NCBI GenBank assembly: GCA_043765375.1
Contig: JAYUJH010000023.1
Location: forward strand, 1-64,000
Origin: JAYUJH01 sp043765375
GTDB taxonomy: Bacteria; Pseudomonadota; Alphaproteobacteria; Rickettsiales; UBA998
Direction: 5' to 3'
Length of the DNA: 64,000 nucleotides
Shown piece after piece: positions 60,120-64,000 of this stretch. The translations under genes and the position numbers were made by a program. The notes beneath the pieces are model-generated. The model was not told the origin of the DNA and ran no database searches. It saw only the letters and a program-made list of their open reading frames with translations. How positions within the stretch are numbered: the stretch's first letter is position 1; each line of letters begins with the position of its first letter.

Positions 60120-61009
60120 AAACTATATTCGCTCAATTTGCGGGTGAGAAAATGACGAAATGCTCGTATGCGCTTGGAATCTTTCATATCCATTGGATAA
60201 ACCAGATATGCATCAATATCTGTGCTGGCAATATCGTCCAAAATACGGCTAACATGACGGGCTCGCTCCACAATATAATCAGGCAAAACGGCAATCCCCA
60301 TACCATTTTTGACTGCCCTCAATAGTGACATTAAATTATTCACACTGTAACAAATATTCAACTTCACCCCGCTTTCCTCGGCTTTATCTAGCAACCAGCG
60401 ATATTGTTCATGCGGGTTCATGTCCCTATCATTTAGCACTAAAATGCGATGTTCACTCAAATCTTCAATGGATTTTGGAATATTATATAGCCGCAAATAA
60501 TCGTTAGACGCATAAAGTGAGCTATGCAAGCTAAGCAATGAACGTTGAATTAAATCAGGATTTTTGGAGGGATACATACGAATGGCGATGTCCGCTTCAC
60601 CCATGCTAAGATTTACTTCATCATCATGCAGAATTAAATCAACACGAATATTAGGGTAAAGCTCGCCAAACTCCTTCATTTGTGAGGTAAGCCAAGTTGC
60701 CCCAAACGAATATGTGGTCGTCACACGCAACACACCAGTCGGGCGATCAGCAACTTCCATTAACGTATTTTCAGTGGCGGTTAATTTTTGGAAAAACTCA
60801 CTCACTGTTTTAAGCAAAATCTCCCCTTGCTCTGTTAGCAACAGCCCGCGCGCCCGACGATGAAATAATGGCGTTTTGAGGCTTGCTTCCAGCGTGGTTA
60901 TTTGCCGAGAAACAGCTGATTGGCTAACCCCAAGCCTCTCTGATGCCTTGGTAATATTTTTGGTTTGCGCCACAATATAAAATATTCTAAGTTTATCCCA
61001 ATCTATCAT
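60116..61009 (-). CDS. LysR-family transcriptional regulator
   Basis: A 297-aa LysR regulator. The N-terminal winged helix-turn-helix is DKLRIFYIVAQTKNITKASERLGVSQSAVSRQITTLEASL. The periplasmic-binding-like effector domain (about 90-297) includes GVLRVTTTYSFGATWLTSQMKEF and MGIAVLPDYIVERA. The sequence style fits the GcvA-like branch common in alphaproteobacteria. It is not divergent from a metabolic gene, so its target is unknown; the genes upstream on its own strand are for surface polysaccharide. Confidence 0.9.
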   Translation of the reverse strand: MIDWDKLRIFYIVAQTKNITKASERLGVSQSAVSRQITTLEASLKTPLFHRRARGLLLTEQGEILLKTVSEFFQKLTATENTLMEVADRPTGVLRVTTTYSFGATWLTSQMKEFGELYPNIRVDLILHDDEVNLSMGEADIAIRMYPSKNPDLIQRSLLSLHSSLYASNDYLRLYNIPKSIEDLSEHRILVLNDRDMNPHEQYRWLLDKAEESGVKLNICYSVNNLMSLLRAVKNGMGIAVLPDYIVERARHVSRILDDIASTDIDAYLVYPMDMKDSKRIRAFRHFLTRKLSEYSF

Positions 61010-61042
61010 TGCACTGCAACATAATATATTATCGCATTAAAA

Positions 61043-62878
61043 TCAACAATTATATTCAGGCACTAAATCTTGCAATAGGCGCAGCACCATGTCACTATTA
61101 AAATTATGGCAGGCCTCTTGCAGTGCGTCAAGTTCATGTTGTTGCGGTAAATTAACGCTATGCAATTTGGCACGCATGATTTTTTTATGCTCTGTTTGGC
61201 TAAGCGGTTCTTTGCCATAAACCAGCTCTTCACGTAATTTTTCACCCGCTCGCAACCCCGTAAAACGAATATGCACATCTTTATTTGGCGTAAACCCAGC
61301 GAGGCGAATCATTTGCTCGGCGAGGCTCAAAATGCGAACGGGTTTGCCCATATCTAAAATATATAAACCAACTCCTTGTTTTGCTTGGGCTGCTGCTTGA
61401 ATTACCAACCCCGATGCTTCACGAATTGTCATGAAATATCGCTCCATTTCAGGGTGGGTGACAGTCAATGGCCCTCCCGATTTGAGTTGCTCTTGAAATA
61501 ATGGCACAACTGAACCTGTTGAACCAAGCACATTACCAAACCGCACGATTGTCATTTTCAGTTCAGGCGCAATCAATGAAATATTTGCACAAACTAGTTC
61601 CGCCAAGCGTTTGCTCGCCCCCATTACGTTGGCAGGGTGAACGGCTTTATCAGTTGAAACTAATACAAATATTTCCACCCCCTCCAAAGCCGCTGCCCTT
61701 GCCACGTTTAATGTGCCAAAAACATTGGTGATAATGGTTTCTTCAGGGTTTTCTTCAGCAAGTGGAACATGTTTGAGGGCGGCTGCATGAAACACGATAT
61801 CTGGGTTGGTCTCAGCAATGATTTGTTGAACTCTTTTGCCATCACGCACATCAGCTAGCACGGATAGGCGAGATATTTGTGCATGATTGAGCGCAAGTTC
61901 TCTGTCAATTTGGTATAAATTATGTTCGGATTGCTCTAAAATAATCAAACGAGTTGGTGAATGGCTAGCAATTTGACGCACTAATTCACTACCAATTGAA
62001 CCGCCCGCACCCGTCACCAGCACTACTCGCTCCCTAATTAACCGTTGCATTGCGTTATTATCATGTGAAGTTTGGGGGCGGTTGAGCAAATCCTCAATCG
62101 CAATCGGGCGCACATCTTGTTTTAACACGCCATCTTCCAAATCAGTGGGGCGGGGCAGGCGGGCGAGCAAAATCCCTTGCGCTTCACAAATTGGCATTAG
62201 GGATTGTATGATGCTAGCATCTAAAAATTGGTCGCTTAAAATCAGCCGTTGCGGTTTTTTACCATCTTTTTCCAAGCGTGCGATGATTTCTGCTAGCTGC
62301 GCCAGTGAGGAAAATATCGGTATCCCTCGCATAGTTCTGCCAGCCCGAGCTGCATTATCATCAATAATCGCTACTACATTATATTGCATATCACGTTTGC
62401 GTTGCACAGTGCGGATAAAACTCTCCGAGTGATCATTCGCTCCAATTATTGCCACATTTATTTTTTGTTGCGCTCCTTTTTTGCTATGTTCCCGAACCTT
62501 GCGATAAAGCAAACGGGTGGAAGCAAGAAGGCTCGCTAAAATCAGGAAATGGAGGATTGGTATGGAGCGAGGCACTCCCTCAAGGCGATTATATAAAAAT
62601 ATGATGATATAAGAGGTGATGATGCTTGCCACACAAACTTTGATGATTGTGGTGAGTTCGTTGATGGATATATATCGCCATACTTCCTTTGGTAAGCGAA
62701 ATAATAGACCAAAACAAACAAAACATAACATGAATATGGAGCAATCAACCAGCAAGATTTGTGGGGATACGGAAAATGCTTTATCACCGAGGCGCAGATA
62801 AATAGCAATTGGCAGGCTCAATCCTGCCATCAACAAATCATGAATTGCTGAAATTACCGATCTTTTAGGAAGACGCAT
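61043..62878 (-). CDS. Nucleoside-diphosphate-sugar 4,6-dehydratase/epimerase, CapD/WbpM/PglF type
   Basis: A 611-aa membrane-anchored enzyme. Four hydrophobic segments occupy about residues 1-125. A degenerate Rossmann fold follows (NVAIIGANDHSESFIRTVQRK). The catalytic SDR domain starts near residue 285 with LVTGAGGSIGSELVRQI; HAAALKHVPLAEENPEE and VSTDKAVHPANVMGASKRLAE hold the active site. In this large-SDR branch Met/Asp/Lys-type residues replace the usual Tyr. It probably makes a 4-keto-6-deoxy-hexosamine nucleotide for surface glycans. It overlaps the glycosyltransferase gene upstream by 14 bases. Confidence 0.92.
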   Translation of the reverse strand: MRLPKRSVISAIHDLLMAGLSLPIAIYLRLGDKAFSVSPQILLVDCSIFMLCFVCFGLLFRLPKEVWRYISINELTTIIKVCVASIITSYIIIFLYNRLEGVPRSIPILHFLILASLLASTRLLYRKVREHSKKGAQQKINVAIIGANDHSESFIRTVQRKRDMQYNVVAIIDDNAARAGRTMRGIPIFSSLAQLAEIIARLEKDGKKPQRLILSDQFLDASIIQSLMPICEAQGILLARLPRPTDLEDGVLKQDVRPIAIEDLLNRPQTSHDNNAMQRLIRERVVLVTGAGGSIGSELVRQIASHSPTRLIILEQSEHNLYQIDRELALNHAQISRLSVLADVRDGKRVQQIIAETNPDIVFHAAALKHVPLAEENPEETIITNVFGTLNVARAAALEGVEIFVLVSTDKAVHPANVMGASKRLAELVCANISLIAPELKMTIVRFGNVLGSTGSVVPLFQEQLKSGGPLTVTHPEMERYFMTIREASGLVIQAAAQAKQGVGLYILDMGKPVRILSLAEQMIRLAGFTPNKDVHIRFTGLRAGEKLREELVYGKEPLSQTEHKKIMRAKLHSVNLPQQHELDALQEACHNFNSDMVLRLLQDLVPEYNC

Positions 62879-63884
62879 ATTTAACTATATTTTTGGTTTT
62901 ACGGTTCTTCATTTTTGCCCCAGCACTTGCAAAATAAATATATATCACCATTGCTAAGCCATAAATTGCGCTAAGTGCTAGCAACCTAAATTGCGGTTTA
63001 TATAAACATATTAGCAACGCCATCAGCATTAACAAATTATAAAATGTTAATATTTTTGTTGCCATATTATGCGAATATCCACCCCGCACAAATTGTTGAT
63101 AAGCATGTTCAGAATGCGCTTGCCACGGCTTTTTACCGCATAATAAGCGTTTAGCGAAAGTCAAACCTGAATCCAGCAGATAATAAGCGGGTAAGATCAA
63201 GGCTTCCACCCAAAGCCCTTTGCTCGCCAATGACATAAGAAACCACGCCATTAATGCTCCAAGCCCAATTGACCCACTATCACCTAAAAATATGGTAGCA
63301 GGGTGGCGATTAAAATACCAAAACCCAATCACGCTGCTAATTATAATCAAATTATCATATGCAACTGAATTATGAATATTTGGCGCAATCATTGATATGA
63401 GAATTAACCCTAAACATATCATGGTTGTTTGCAAAGCGGTTATTTCATCAATTCCGTCCATGAAATTATAGATATTCATGAACCATACCATGCCCACAAC
63501 TAATATGGCGTGTTCAACAAATTGAGGCAAAGCGGGAACGATTTGCGCGGGCAATTCTGCCACCATCATCATTGCTGCAATCACATGAAAGATTAGGCGC
63601 AACAAAGGTGATAAACCTCTGAAATCATCAATTGCAGAAACAAAAATTAGCAACAGCACAGCGCATAATATATTTGCATTCATACCAAGCACGCACAAAA
63701 AACCAATTATGCTCAACATAACGGCAATTCCAGCACCTTTTGGCACGGGTTTTGTGTGGTTATCACGGATATTTGGAACGCGCGCACCGCCAAACATTTC
63801 ACTCATATAGCGCACAGAAAAGGTTCCAACAAAACTGAAAAATGCCGCTGATAAAGATAAAATAATTACATATGTTAAAATCAT
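62865..63884 (-). CDS. Undecaprenyl-phosphate sugar-1-phosphate transferase (GT4, WecA-like)
   Basis: A 339-aa polytopic membrane protein (about ten helices) of the MraY/WecA family, which starts surface-polysaccharide chains by linking a sugar-1-phosphate to undecaprenyl phosphate. The key acidic motifs are DDFRGLSP, YNFMDGIDEI and IFLGDSGSIGLGALMAWF; a cytoplasmic His-containing loop, PWQAHSEHAYQQFVRGGYSH, fits the WecA/WbpL branch rather than MraY. It overlaps and is co-transcribed with the 4,6-dehydratase gene, which likely supplies its substrate (compare WbpM-WbpL). The 116 bases after its start (63885-64000) show only a short TATAGC...GCTATA inverted repeat. Confidence 0.9.
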   Translation of the reverse strand: MILTYVIILSLSAAFFSFVGTFSVRYMSEMFGGARVPNIRDNHTKPVPKGAGIAVMLSIIGFLCVLGMNANILCAVLLLIFVSAIDDFRGLSPLLRLIFHVIAAMMMVAELPAQIVPALPQFVEHAILVVGMVWFMNIYNFMDGIDEITALQTTMICLGLILISMIAPNIHNSVAYDNLIIISSVIGFWYFNRHPATIFLGDSGSIGLGALMAWFLMSLASKGLWVEALILPAYYLLDSGLTFAKRLLCGKKPWQAHSEHAYQQFVRGGYSHNMATKILTFYNLLMLMALLICLYKPQFRLLALSAIYGLAMVIYIYFASAGAKMKNRKTKNIVKYASS

Positions 63885-64000
63885 AACATAGTTACTACAA
63901 TCGTTTTATGCAAATAGCAAGCAATTATAGCGATGCTAGATTGAAGATGCTATAGCGGTTATCCCTGCATCAATCAGTCCAGTAGGTTTTAATATTTTAT

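Noticed and set aside
1..64000. tRNA or rRNA genes in the intergenic gaps
   Set aside because: No T-loop (GGTTCRAAYCC-like) or cloverleaf-compatible sequence was found by reading the gaps; a covariance-model search would be decisive.

Overview
The window is AT-rich chromosomal DNA from a bacterium that looks alphaproteobacterial. The evidence is an alpha-type DksA whose zinc-finger cysteines are mostly replaced (CEETGEE), a DUF484-xerC gene pair, mutM/rpsT/dnaA in series, an alpha-type FtsW, HscB, a GcvA-like LysR regulator and a lone VirB2/TrbC-type pilin. Genes for aromatic, thiamine, KDPG and polyhydroxybutyrate metabolism argue against an extremely reduced Rickettsia-type genome. The short tandem repeats, palindromic repeats, two toxin-antitoxin modules and a truncated lepA show an actively rearranging genome. 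I cannot name the genus.

Layout. 1-6 kb: sdhA without its partner genes; a compact unit of promoter, 56-codon ORF and terminator whose promoter spacer is a run of 12 G; then a disturbed stretch with a HEPN/MNT module, ftsE without ftsX, lepA lacking its GTPase domain, and a BrnT/BrnA-like module. 6-10 kb: ferric-binding protein and glnE. 10-17 kb: a minus-strand run dksA-ftsW-fabG-eda-trpG/pabA-thiE-aroB-corC. 17-27 kb: a large unknown protein, ppx, ppdK, an EAL protein with a dead GGDEF domain, a composite palindromic repeat, cysS and a second unknown protein. 27-34 kb: gpsA, mutL and the TCA operon mdh-sucC-sucD, which carries two extra 98-aa genes. 34-42 kb: rlmE, a 630-aa-class unknown protein, fabD, rpsF-rpsR, DUF484-xerC, ychF, hscB. 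42-49 kb: VirB2-like pilin, RTX protein, agmatinase-family enzyme, phaB-phaA, DoxX, ABC ATPase. 49.7-61 kb: replication and repair block dnaN-recF, a diguanylate cyclase, slt, mutM, rpsT, rhodanese, dnaA, aspC, LysR. 61-64 kb: two surface-polysaccharide genes.

Main observations beyond the gene list. (1) A sigma70-like promoter (TTGACA, 17 bp, TAAAAT) has a G12 tract filling its spacer, the architecture expected of slipped-strand phase variation. (2) Tandem duplications of 14-26 bp repeatedly fall across stop codons (glnE, eda, dksA, the 493-aa gene, rlmE, phaA, the GGDEF gene) and once across a start codon (rlmE). In several cases they create a second in-frame stop. (3) In-frame repeats of 12, 15 or 30 bp sit inside housekeeping genes (sdhA, mutL, cysS, dnaN, the rhodanese gene). 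(4) Palindromic elements with TATAGTGCT-like ends, and a 26-bp hairpin repeat, are scattered through the window; one degenerate copy of the 26-mer supplies the C-terminus and stop codon of an ABC ATPase. (5) lepA is cut cleanly at its GTPase/domain II boundary yet stays open for 416 codons. No rRNA, tRNA, CRISPR array or complete insertion sequence was seen.
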